This document shows positions 53,686 to 62,094 of a stretch of DNA of 64,000 nucleotides, piece by piece. Numbering within the stretch: the stretch's first letter is position 1; every line of letters begins with the position of its first letter. The DNA is from Spirosoma profusum (GTDB lineage Bacteria > Bacteroidota > Bacteroidia > Cytophagales > Spirosomataceae), in the NCBI RefSeq assembly GCF_014699005.1, contig NZ_JACWZY010000014.1:1-64000 (forward strand), given 5' to 3'. Under the pieces are notes generated by a model that made no database searches, was not told the origin of the DNA, and saw nothing but the letters and a program-made list of their open reading frames with translations. Made by a program: the position numbers and the translations under genes.

Positions 53686-54483
53686 ATGCATTTCCGACTG
53701 TACGATATTGCCCCTGTACTGAAGCCTTTTGTCAAGGAGATTTGCTCGATAGAAAGCGATAAGCCAGCTACTACGTCTCCACCGATCCGGGTATTGCCGG
53801 ATACCTGCGTGGAGCTTTTCGTGAATATCGGCCAGCCGCAGACAATCGCTTCGCTAGCTGGGAAGATAGCCAATGCCGGAAGATGTTTTGTTACGTCCCG
53901 GATGAATCGTTTTATGGACGTTCAGACGCTGAGCAACGTATCATTTGTGTCGGTTTGTTTTTCGGGTGGGAATGCCTATCCATTCTTTCCTGTATCGATG
54001 CAAGACATTGCTAATCAGGTTGTTGACTTGCATGACCTGTGGGGGCGTAGTGCCAACGACATGCAGTACTACGTTGAAGAAGCACCGACGATGGCGCAGC
54101 GTGTACAATTGATTCAGCAGTATCTGATTCGGCAACTGTCAAAAACTGTTACGTATGACCCAGGCATTACGTATTGTATTGAGCAGATCAGACAGGTACA
54201 TGGTCAGCTTTCGCTGGAAGAATTAGCCAATCGAGTTGGGATCAGTAATCGACAGTTGGTACGTCGATTTAATCAGTGTATCGGCCTGTCACCCAAAGAG
54301 TTTTCTCGAATTACTCTGTTTAAACAGGCGTTGAAGCAACTCAAATCCTACCCTGAATCCAGCCTGACCGAGATCGCTTATGCAAGCGGTTATTACGATC
54401 AGTCGCATTTCATCCATGCCTGCCGGGATTATTCGGGTTTAACTCCGCGCCAGTTGCTATCGGCGAACTACATTTTGTGCTGA
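53686..54483 (+). CDS. AraC-family transcriptional regulator
   Basis: Start at ATG 53686, just after a possible GTG; about 265 residues. The N-terminal part (~1-150) looks like a sensing domain of the DUF6597 type (FRLYDIAPVLKPFVKEICSI, then RVLPDTCVELFVNIG). The C-terminal AraC domain at ~160-262 has LSLEELANRVGISNRQLVRR and SLTEIAYASGYYDQSHFIHA, followed by TPRQLL. It diverges from the PadR of set 3 and shares its regulatory gap. It may regulate the reductase gene downstream at 54539. Confidence 0.8.
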   Translation: MHFRLYDIAPVLKPFVKEICSIESDKPATTSPPIRVLPDTCVELFVNIGQPQTIASLAGKIANAGRCFVTSRMNRFMDVQTLSNVSFVSVCFSGGNAYPFFPVSMQDIANQVVDLHDLWGRSANDMQYYVEEAPTMAQRVQLIQQYLIRQLSKTVTYDPGITYCIEQIRQVHGQLSLEELANRVGISNRQLVRRFNQCIGLSPKEFSRITLFKQALKQLKSYPESSLTEIAYASGYYDQSHFIHACRDYSGLTPRQLLSANYILC

Positions 54484-54538
54484 TGTCCGATTTTTACAAT
54501 TACGATAGCTAGTTCGTTCGCAACTTTGCCGAAACGTA

Positions 54539-55072
54539 ATGGATAATTGTATGCGTAAGGTAATTTTAGGACTGGCCGTTAGTCTGGATGGCTACATCGA
54601 AGGCCCAAACGGCGAATATGACTGGTGTTTCACCGATCAGGATTATGGTCTCAATGCGTTTCTGAAACGTATCGACGCGATTTTTATCGGGCGAAAAAGC
54701 TACGAATTGATGAATAATCCAGCCGAAGAAGCCAGCAACTATCAATTTTCGGAATACAAAAAATACGTTTTTTCGAACACACTTACCGAAGTAGGCGAGG
54801 ACGTAGCGTTGATACGTGGCGATCTTAAAGAGCAAGTCAACGCCCTTAAAAGTCAACCCGGTAAAGATTTCTGGCTGTTCGGTGGCGCTGATTTAACGAG
54901 TTCCTTCATGAATGCCGGATTGGTCGATGAATTATTTCTGGCGGTTCACCCGATTTTACTGGGCGCCGGTAAGCCGTTGTTTATCAATCTTAAAGATCGA
55001 ATTAAACTAACATTAACCGATTCGAAAACGTATTCCACTGGATTAGTTTCGCTCTACTACGAACTAAAGTGA
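54539..55072 (+). CDS. DHFR/RibD C-terminal-like reductase
   Basis: 177 residues; M5 (MRKVILGLAVSLDGYIEGPN) is an alternative start. The fold is a RibD C-terminal/dihydrofolate-reductase-like domain: VSLDGYIEGP at the N-terminus, AIFIGRKSYEL (~47-57), LFGGADLTSSFMNAGLVDEL (~112-131) and HPILLGAGKPLF. It probably binds NADPH, with unknown substrate. Proteins of this size are often annotated as YyaP or YwjB-like. It follows the AraC gene by 55 bp, and its 3' end overlaps the convergent beta-lactamase-fold gene by 9 bp. Confidence 0.78.
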   Translation: MDNCMRKVILGLAVSLDGYIEGPNGEYDWCFTDQDYGLNAFLKRIDAIFIGRKSYELMNNPAEEASNYQFSEYKKYVFSNTLTEVGEDVALIRGDLKEQVNALKSQPGKDFWLFGGADLTSSFMNAGLVDELFLAVHPILLGAGKPLFINLKDRIKLTLTDSKTYSTGLVSLYYELK

Positions 55073-56545
55073 TACGTTAGCGGTACGTTTTGATCGGAAA
55101 ATTTGCACCAGTCGGGTAACGGCGATTGCCAGATTCAGCAGGGCAATCAGGCCAAACCCTATTACGCCATCCGGCATCATCAGGAAAATACGTTCCCAGT
55201 TTAACACGCGGCCACTGATAGCCGTCAGCAGCGTTGGAATAAGCAGGAACGTAACAAAAGGGAGAAGGCGAACGAGTAAAAAAAACCATGAACGCCAAAC
55301 AGGTCGCTGCTGATACGTTTGAAACCATTGGTTGATTCGGAAAAACCGTCGGATGGCTAATCCAATGAATAGTAACAATATAAGCCCGACGCCGATTGGT
55401 AAAATCCAATCAGGCAAGGTTGGTATCTCTGGTTCCTGACCAGCGAGAATATCGGTGACACCCCGTAGAAACGAATTGTAATCGACATACGGATTGATGC
55501 CGCTGTTGAAGAGCATTACAACGCCGTAACCATCTTTGGTGAGTAAAATCTGTTCGGCGCTGTACGTCCACAGAATACCACTGTGGTAGAGACTTGAATC
55601 ACTCCGAACAATCCAACCCATGCCATAATGAAGCGAGATATTCGGGAGCGGGTTATGCATCAGCGTCATGGATTCGCGACTCAGTAGCTGTGTATCGCCA
55701 ACACGTCCGTGCGCCAGTTGCAGACTGAGCCAGTGCCCCATATCGTTGACTGTAGAATGCATCCCGGCAGCCCCGTCAATAAACCAGTCCGGTTCCCGAA
55801 CAGCGACAGGTTTTCCCAGAAAGAAAATATGGCCGTGGTCTATTTTATCAGAACCAATATAGAAAGACTTTGTGGTTGATACATCGCTGGTATGCGTCAT
55901 GTGCAACGGTTGAAAAATGTGCTTTTGCAAATAGCCGGCAAACGGTTCGTGACTGACGGCTTCTACTATTTTTGCCAGCAGCCGGTAGTTCGGGTTGTGA
56001 TAATGATACTGCTGGCCCGGCTCACTCACCAGTCGCGCTACATTGAATCGAGCCATAGCCTCATCCAACGTAGCGGGTTGTTGGCGAAAGGCTAATTCCG
56101 GAAATCCGGTGTCGGCTAGCCCGCTGGTTTGGTGCAACAATTGCCGGACGGTTATCGATTTAGCCCGATTATCTTCCGTAGAAAACGAAGGAACGTACTG
56201 AACGACAGGTACATCAAGCGAAATCCGTCCTGCTTCAACCAACTGCATAATCGCCATCGCTGTAAATGCCTTGCTGAGTGAAGCAATCGCGAAGGGTGTA
56301 TTGGACGTAACGGGTACATTCGCGCTGGTTTTTCCATAGCCTTTCGAGAACAGCAACGTATCGTTATGCACCACGGCAATGGCCAGACCAGGAATACTAC
56401 TTTTGTCCAATCTTTCCTGAACGTAGCGATCTAGTTTATTGGTCAGCGATTGAGCATACGTAGCGTGAACGAATACCGAACAACTGAAAAGTAGTACTAA
56501 GACAAATCGAATTGGAAGTATATTCTGTGTGAATCGGAGCATCAT
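55064..56545 (-). CDS. Membrane-anchored beta-lactamase-fold serine hydrolase
   Basis: The start is taken at the double ATG at 56545/56542, since the signal peptide (RFVLVLLFSCSVFVHATYA) follows there. About 493 residues. Class C beta-lactamase/DD-peptidase motifs, numbered from the second Met: S88-L-S-K91 in ASLSKAFTAM, Y171-H-N173 in QYHYHNPNYRLL, and HSG later (SSLYHSGILW). Three C-terminal membrane helices follow (LPIGVGLILLLFIGLAI and two more). Such proteins usually hydrolyse peptides or esters in the periplasm, not necessarily antibiotics. It is adjacent to the Crp-like regulator on the same strand. Confidence 0.8.
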   Translation of the reverse strand: MMLRFTQNILPIRFVLVLLFSCSVFVHATYAQSLTNKLDRYVQERLDKSSIPGLAIAVVHNDTLLFSKGYGKTSANVPVTSNTPFAIASLSKAFTAMAIMQLVEAGRISLDVPVVQYVPSFSTEDNRAKSITVRQLLHQTSGLADTGFPELAFRQQPATLDEAMARFNVARLVSEPGQQYHYHNPNYRLLAKIVEAVSHEPFAGYLQKHIFQPLHMTHTSDVSTTKSFYIGSDKIDHGHIFFLGKPVAVREPDWFIDGAAGMHSTVNDMGHWLSLQLAHGRVGDTQLLSRESMTLMHNPLPNISLHYGMGWIVRSDSSLYHSGILWTYSAEQILLTKDGYGVVMLFNSGINPYVDYNSFLRGVTDILAGQEPEIPTLPDWILPIGVGLILLLFIGLAIRRFFRINQWFQTYQQRPVWRSWFFLLVRLLPFVTFLLIPTLLTAISGRVLNWERIFLMMPDGVIGFGLIALLNLAIAVTRLVQIFRSKRTANVSL

Positions 56546-56615
56546 GTGGTTTGGCAGTTCGACCGGGCAAAATTCCGACGGAACGTAGTGCAATCCGTTT
56601 ACATAGGTAAAGAAA

Positions 56616-57191
56616 TCAGGACTGTGCCCATTTCTTTCGGATGCGGCTCAGTTGCGTGGGCGTAATGCCTAAATACGATGCAATATGATATTGTGAAATT
56701 TGCTGTTCCAGACCCGGATACTGCTCCTGAAAAAGTCGATAACGATTTTCGGCGTCCAGTAACACGATTTCAATTTCTTTACGTTCTTTTTCGACGAAAT
56801 ACCGTTCTGCAAACCGCCGACCAACCCGTTCCAAATCTGGATACGTATCATACATAGCTGTAAACGACTGATAGTTAGCCTGAAGTAGTTCGCAGTCGGT
56901 TAAAGCCTGCTGGATAATCTGATTGGGTTTGCCGGTAATTAGCGACGTGTATCCGCCTGCAATTGAAGGCGATACAAAGAAATGTTTGTTGTATTCCGTA
57001 CCCTGCTGATCGCGATAAAAGCCGCGAATCACGCCCGATTGCACGAACGCAAATTGGGTAGCTAGCTGGCCTTCCTTAATAAAATAGTCTCCTTTTTTCA
57101 GCCGTGTTTCCGTAAAAAGCGTCTCTACCTGTTGCCACGTCACGTCGCTAATAGGCGAGAGATTGTGAAGAAATTGCCTGAACGTGACCAA
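56616..57191 (-). CDS. Crp/Fnr-family regulator
   Basis: 191 residues with an apparent TTG start and no in-frame ATG nearby. A cyclic-nucleotide-binding-like beta-barrel fills ~15-115 (LKKGDYFIKEGQLATQFAFV, VQSGVIRGFYRDQQG). A long helix and a short winged HTH end the protein (YHIASYLGITPTQLSRIRKK). The arginine and glutamate of a true cAMP pocket are not evident, as is common in Bacteroidota members. It may regulate the adjacent serine hydrolase, 70 bp away on the same strand. Confidence 0.8.
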   Translation of the reverse strand: MVTFRQFLHNLSPISDVTWQQVETLFTETRLKKGDYFIKEGQLATQFAFVQSGVIRGFYRDQQGTEYNKHFFVSPSIAGGYTSLITGKPNQIIQQALTDCELLQANYQSFTAMYDTYPDLERVGRRFAERYFVEKERKEIEIVLLDAENRYRLFQEQYPGLEQQISQYHIASYLGITPTQLSRIRKKWAQS

Positions 57192-57476
57192 AGTTATGCA
57201 AGATGGGTTTCGTAAACGAACATACCAAAGAGCTGACAGGTAATCAAACCTGATACTGATTTCAGTGCCAGATCATGAATTAAAACATATTGTAAACGTT
57301 TAATAAAGCTTCGTGAAAATGTAACTCTTTACATTGCAATATCAATAAGGATAATGTTTATCTTGTTAATCGATTGGTGAAAAGTGGGAATCAGGTAGTA
57401 ATTAAATTCATTCCCAGTTTTACAACCAGTTTTTGTAAAAGATCAGTTATTGACGAGTATTATTCTTTAAACCTTT
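57192..57476. other. Divergent promoter gap
   Basis: 285 bp, A/T-rich, between the Crp-like gene and the plus-strand surface protein. No ORF, palindrome or named regulatory site was recognised. Confidence 0.4.
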
Positions 57477-58910
57477 ATGAAAAAAATTTCTACGTATTAC
57501 GTGATTTTATTGGCCTGTATACCAGGCTTTTTATGGGCTCAAACTAACTATGTTGTCAATACGCCCAACTCGTCAACACCAGCTATGTTTAATACATTGG
57601 TTGGTCCCTTTGCTGGAAATGCCTCGATGTCAGGGTATTACAACACGTTCCTGGGATATACCGCGGGATACGTTAATGCATCGGGTTCTAATAATACGTT
57701 TTTAGGGTATGCTTCGGGAAGCACAAATGGCTCTGGTACTCAGAATAGTTTTGTAGGATTTGCCGCAGGACGAGAGAATACATCGGGTAGTTATAATAGC
57801 TTTCTGGGCTATGCTGCCGGACAATCAAATACAATAGGTAACTACAATACGTTTATGGGCTACAGGTCAGGTTACGCCAATACGCTGGGTAGTTACAATA
57901 CGTTTGTCGGCAATTTCACCGGCTATACAAACTCACTAGGTAACAACAATACGTTTTTGGGTCATTATACAGGTTATAACAACTCAACGGGTAACAATAA
58001 TACGTTCTTAGGATACTATACGGGCCTGGCTAACTCGACAGGTGCCCAAAATACCTTTCTGGGTTACTACGCTGGTGCCGCCAATACCACTGGGAGTAAT
58101 AACACATTTGTGGGTCAACAGGCTGGTCAGAATGTTACCACAGGCAATAACAATATCATTATTGGCCCAGGATCGGGAACAGCCGTTACAACTGGTAATG
58201 ACAATGTATTGATGGGTTACAATACGCAGACTGGTCAGGATCAGGGTGGGCATCATGTCATTATTGGGGGTGAAGCAGGAGGGGGGCTTTGGGCTGGTAG
58301 GAGTAATACCATGATTGGCCATCAGACCAGCGCTGAATCGACGGATCTACATCACGCGACGGCTATTGGCGCCGGGGCCCATGTTGCTGTTAGCGATGCA
58401 ATAGTATTGGGAAATAATGCCAACGTAGGTATCGGTACGTCGGCACCGACAGCTCGTCTGGAAGTGGTTGCTCCTGAGGAACATAACAGTGGAATTCGTC
58501 TGCCCCGGCTCACCGCCAGCAGCCCGGCTACAGCGAAAACGGACCAGTTTCTGACCGTTAATGAGCGAGGTGAGGTCGTCAAAGGCCAATATCAGTTGCG
58601 TATTAACAATAGCGCGGAGTGGAGTGATAAAGTTTTCGAGGCTGGCTACCAGTTGCCTGCACTGAACTGGGTTGATACGTATGTGAAGCATCATCATCAC
58701 CTGCCCGGAATCCCTTCGGCAGACGACGTAGTGAAACAGGGAATCGACCTGACTAAATTAAATGCTACGTTGCTGGAAAAAATTGAAGAACTCACGCTCT
58801 ATACCATTCAACTAGAGAAGGCGGATAAGGCTAAACAACAGGAATTACAAGCGCTAAAAACCGAAGTGGGTGAGCTAAAGTCGCTGGTGAAGCAGTTACT
58901 GAAAAAATAG
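57477..58910 (+). CDS. Surface protein with twelve 17-residue repeats and coiled-coil C-terminus
   Basis: 477 residues. The signal peptide is MKKISTYYVILLACIPGFLW plus A. Residues 47-250 are twelve units of G-x-x-N-x-x-G-x-x-N-T-F-x-G-x-x-x, richer in NTFLGY than the paralog at 33258. A connector (NVGIGTSAPTARLEVV) leads to HHHLPGIPSADDVVKQGIDL and a coiled coil (EELTLYTIQLEKADKAKQQE). It is probably an adhesin or tail-fibre-like exported protein. The last two repeat units are nearly the same as in the paralog (GNDNVLMGYN), so that end is conserved while the others vary. Confidence 0.7.
   Translation: MKKISTYYVILLACIPGFLWAQTNYVVNTPNSSTPAMFNTLVGPFAGNASMSGYYNTFLGYTAGYVNASGSNNTFLGYASGSTNGSGTQNSFVGFAAGRENTSGSYNSFLGYAAGQSNTIGNYNTFMGYRSGYANTLGSYNTFVGNFTGYTNSLGNNNTFLGHYTGYNNSTGNNNTFLGYYTGLANSTGAQNTFLGYYAGAANTTGSNNTFVGQQAGQNVTTGNNNIIIGPGSGTAVTTGNDNVLMGYNTQTGQDQGGHHVIIGGEAGGGLWAGRSNTMIGHQTSAESTDLHHATAIGAGAHVAVSDAIVLGNNANVGIGTSAPTARLEVVAPEEHNSGIRLPRLTASSPATAKTDQFLTVNERGEVVKGQYQLRINNSAEWSDKVFEAGYQLPALNWVDTYVKHHHHLPGIPSADDVVKQGIDLTKLNATLLEKIEELTLYTIQLEKADKAKQQELQALKTEVGELKSLVKQLLKK
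57615..58226 (+). repeat. 51-bp in-frame tandem repeats
   Basis: Twelve 51-bp units encoding 17-residue repeats. AATACGTTT (NTF) recurs at the same position of many units. Confidence 0.75.
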
Positions 58911-58922
58911 CAAAGGGTATTT

Positions 58923-58950
58923 GTAGAGACAGGGCATGCCCTGTCTCTAC
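58923..58950. repeat. REP-like palindrome, GGG/CCC variant
   Basis: The half-site is GTAGAGACAGGGCA, as in the second copies at 13772 and 16529. It is a perfect palindrome immediately after the surface-protein stop codon. Confidence 0.85.
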
Positions 58951-58957
58951 TGTAGGT

Positions 58958-59413
58958 ATGCAAACCATCGATAAACGTATTAGTGCTGGACTGCTGGCAT
59001 TCTGGGCACTTTACTTCTCCATCGTACTGCTCAGTAACAGCGCCGATGCGCTGAAAAGCCTGTCGATTCTTCCGACAGGCTGGCCGTTTGCATCAGGGAA
59101 TTACGAACTGATTGTTAAGGTACTGTCTATTTATTCGTCGCCGGTCTGGGTGGCTGTTGGGCTGTTCGTCGGAGTAATACTTTGGGAAGCTCTGGGTGCT
59201 TTTCTATTCTGGAAAGCCTTTCTGGAAATGATCCGACAAACGCCATCTCACAAAGTCGCCATCCATCGTGCATTTGGTATTACGCTGGGCTTATGGGCGG
59301 CTTTTCTGCTGTCCGATGAGATCTTTCTGGCCTATCTGGTCGGTGATATAACCACTACACATTTCAATCTGCTGATTGCCGAACTGGCATCGTTCATTCT
59401 GATTCGGTTGTAG
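58958..59413 (+). CDS. Four-helix membrane protein, unknown
   Basis: 151 residues with four hydrophobic helices at about 10-28, 58-83, 102-122 and 130-149 (for example GLLAFWALYFSIVLLSN and WVAVGLFVGVILWEALGAFL). No family is recognised with confidence. It begins 8 bp after the palindrome at 58923, and the next palindrome touches its stop. Confidence 0.6.
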   Translation: MQTIDKRISAGLLAFWALYFSIVLLSNSADALKSLSILPTGWPFASGNYELIVKVLSIYSSPVWVAVGLFVGVILWEALGAFLFWKAFLEMIRQTPSHKVAIHRAFGITLGLWAAFLLSDEIFLAYLVGDITTTHFNLLIAELASFILIRL

Positions 59414-59437
59414 AGACAAGGCACGCCTTGTCTCTAC
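59410..59437. repeat. REP-like palindrome with one central mismatch
   Basis: The centre is GGCACGCC instead of GGCATGCC; otherwise it matches the 28-bp copy. It overlaps the stop codon of the membrane protein. Confidence 0.8.
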
Positions 59438-59447
59438 GGGAACCAAA

Positions 59448-62063
59448 TTATTCACTACGTAGTGATTTCACGGGGTTCATCAACGCGGCTCGGACGCTTT
59501 GTAATCCGACCGTGAGTAGAGCAATCGTTAATGCCAGTAAACCGGCCAGTACAAACACCCATCCGTCAATATCAATTTTATAGACAAACGCCTGTAGCCA
59601 TTGATTCATGGCCCACCAAGCCAGGGGCGACGCGATCAGTATTGCCAGCAAAATCAGTTTGACAAACTCTTTGGAAAGCAACGTAACAATGCTGACTGCG
59701 CTGGCACCCAGTACTTTGCGTACGCCAATTTCTTTAGTGCGTTGTTCGGCGGTGAACGTAGCAAGGCCGAATAAGCCTAAGCAGGAAATCAGTACAGCTA
59801 GTCCCGCAAACATGGCGAAGATTTGTCCCGTGCGCGTTTCGACTCGGTACGTCCGGTTGAACGTATCGTCAAGAAATACGTACAGAAACGGCTTATCGGG
59901 GAATTGCTCGTGCCAGTACTGTTGAATTTGCTGGATGGTTCCGGGAATGGCTCCCGCCCGAATTCGAGCCGCAAACTGACCTTCCCAACCCGAATTGAGC
60001 GAGATGATCATGGGCTCTACTTTTTGCTTTAAATCCGCATGATTGTAATCGTCGATTACGCCGATAACCTGACCCTTCAGCGGAATTTCACGATACCCTT
60101 TCGGATTGGCTGGATCATACCCGTATGTATAATAGCCCGTCATTTTTCCATCGATGTTTTTCCAGCCGAAATAATTCATGGCGGCCCGGTTTACCAAAAA
60201 AGCCTGTTTGTCGGCAGTCCGGTTCGGGTCTAGATTCCGTCCGTTAATGATCTTAATATCAAACGTTTTCAGAAAATCACCATCGACGCTCAGATGACCG
60301 ATACCCCCTGTTTTTGACCCTTTCGGAACGTACTCACTGAGTATTTTTTCGCCACGCAAACTTCCACTGCCCGGTAAACTAAACGCCCGTGTAGCGCCTT
60401 CTACGTTCGGCAGTTGAGCTACTCGTTGTTTAAACAACTCCTTTGCCTGGTCGGGGGCATCCCGTAAATCCATCGTCAGGATCTGATCGCGTTGGTAGCC
60501 AACGTTACGTTGCTGTACAAACTGCAGTTGTTTATAGACAACCAACGTAGCCACAATCATACCGATGGAAACGGCAAACTGCCCAACAATCAGTGTCTTA
60601 CGTAACCAGCCGCCACCGCCGTTCGGGAGTCGGCTGCTGGTAAGGGCGGCAATGGGACGGAACGACGACAGCACAAATGCCGGGTAACTTCCTGCCAACA
60701 AGCCAACAAGTACCAATCCTGTCAGCAGCCAGCCGATACGTTCCGAGGTAATCATCGACTGAACCGTTAACTGCTTATCGGCCAATTCGTTGAACAGTGG
60801 TAAACTCAAAACCACAACCCCAACCGACAGTATTACGGCTATCACGAGAAACAGTGACGTTTCGCCCAGAAACTGCCCCCATAATTGCCCAAATGACGAA
60901 CCTAAAACCTTCCGAACACCCACTTCCTTCGCTCGTTGTGTTGCCCGCGCCGTTGCCAGATTAACGTAGTTAAAACAGGCTAACCCCAGAATCAGCAGCG
61001 CCACAATGGCAAACACATATGCGTATGTCAAACGGTTGGTAGCCACCAGATTCGTACGGAGATAAATATCGGTGAGGGGAATCAGGTTGAGCTTCCAGAC
61101 GCTCGTGTTGGGGTCGCCCAACTGCCGAGTATAAGTAGAAAATTGGGCCTTCAACGTAGCAATGTCAGCACCGGGTGCCAGTAGCAAGTACGTCCACGTA
61201 TCGTTACTGCCCCAGTAGTTGTTCGTTACGTCGTAGCCAGCCAATTCGTTGGCATTGGCGTAGTTAGCCAGAAAATCCAGTTTAAGGTGCGAGTTGGTGG
61301 GTAGGTCACGTAACACACCCGTTACGTGCAGTGTCGCTTTGTTGTTGATACGTAGTGTTTGCCCCACCGGATTTGTTGCGCCGAAATACTTCCGGGCCAT
61401 CCCTTCCGACAGGACGATTCCATACTGTTCCGTCAGGGCCGTTTGTGGATTCCCCTGCACCAACGGTAAAGTAAATACGTTGAACGCACTGCTATCAGCG
61501 AACCAGAAATTTGATTCGTAAGCTGCTGTCTGTCGGTTGGCGATCAGCGGCTTTATGCGCGACAGGCGCACCGCATCCGACACAGCCGAAAAACGCTGTT
61601 TCAAATCCGTAGCGAACTTTCCACCACTACTGGCCGAATTCTCGAACTGCTGAAATAAGACAATCCGGTTCGACTTCTTGTGGAACTGATCGTACGTCAG
61701 ATCATCTAAAACGTAAGCCGTGATGAGCATGCAGCACACTAGGCCAAGCGTGAGGCCCAGTATGTTGACGAGGCTCGAAACCTTGTTTTTCTGAAGGTTT
61801 CGAAACGCGATTTTGATGTAGTTCTGAATCATGACAGGGTGCAGGAAATGAGTTGTTGAATACGTTTCAGGTTGTCGTTTATTCGAAAAAGTTGGTTTCA
61901 GAAACCCCACTACGTCCCACCAGTAGCGCCAGCGCGCCCGCCGTTCGCCAATACGTCGAACCTGATACGCAAATTCCTCATGCAGATCGCCCTGCACCTC
62001 CTCCAGTCGGTGAGGAGCGCAGAACAGACGTAGCAGTCGGTCGGCCAGGTGAGGTGGTTTCAT
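59448..62063 (-). CDS. MacB/FtsX-type permease with prefix domain
   Basis: 871 residues starting MKPPHLADRLLRLFCAPHRL. The prefix (EEVQGDLHEEFAYQVRRIGE) is closest to set 2 but mixes in the EVQGDL of set 3. The core begins MIQNYIKIAFRNLQKNKVSS. Motifs are AKEVGVRKVLGSSFGQL and TKEIGVRKVLGAS, ending NPVKSLRSE. No PadR gene is in view. Its promoter must lie beyond the partial permease upstream. Confidence 0.85.
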   Translation of the reverse strand: MKPPHLADRLLRLFCAPHRLEEVQGDLHEEFAYQVRRIGERRARWRYWWDVVGFLKPTFSNKRQPETYSTTHFLHPVMIQNYIKIAFRNLQKNKVSSLVNILGLTLGLVCCMLITAYVLDDLTYDQFHKKSNRIVLFQQFENSASSGGKFATDLKQRFSAVSDAVRLSRIKPLIANRQTAAYESNFWFADSSAFNVFTLPLVQGNPQTALTEQYGIVLSEGMARKYFGATNPVGQTLRINNKATLHVTGVLRDLPTNSHLKLDFLANYANANELAGYDVTNNYWGSNDTWTYLLLAPGADIATLKAQFSTYTRQLGDPNTSVWKLNLIPLTDIYLRTNLVATNRLTYAYVFAIVALLILGLACFNYVNLATARATQRAKEVGVRKVLGSSFGQLWGQFLGETSLFLVIAVILSVGVVVLSLPLFNELADKQLTVQSMITSERIGWLLTGLVLVGLLAGSYPAFVLSSFRPIAALTSSRLPNGGGGWLRKTLIVGQFAVSIGMIVATLVVYKQLQFVQQRNVGYQRDQILTMDLRDAPDQAKELFKQRVAQLPNVEGATRAFSLPGSGSLRGEKILSEYVPKGSKTGGIGHLSVDGDFLKTFDIKIINGRNLDPNRTADKQAFLVNRAAMNYFGWKNIDGKMTGYYTYGYDPANPKGYREIPLKGQVIGVIDDYNHADLKQKVEPMIISLNSGWEGQFAARIRAGAIPGTIQQIQQYWHEQFPDKPFLYVFLDDTFNRTYRVETRTGQIFAMFAGLAVLISCLGLFGLATFTAEQRTKEIGVRKVLGASAVSIVTLLSKEFVKLILLAILIASPLAWWAMNQWLQAFVYKIDIDGWVFVLAGLLALTIALLTVGLQSVRAALMNPVKSLRSE

Positions 62064-62072
62064 GGTTGTCGT

Positions 62073-62082
62073 TTGTCTCTAC
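62073..62082. repeat. Degenerate half of the REP-like palindrome
   Basis: TTGTCTCTAC alone, without its partner arm, lies in the 31-bp gap between two permeases. Confidence 0.4.
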
Positions 62083-62094
62083 CATAGAATGGTA

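Noticed and set aside
54481..54520. A further TGTCC dyad upstream of the DHFR-like gene, and one at 31612
   Set aside because: Only the left arm matches. There is no second dyad or sigma-54-like element, so chance is likely.
16458..59437. CRISPR array made of the repeated palindromes
   Set aside because: Copies are kilobases apart, palindromic and paired, with no regular spacers and no cas genes.
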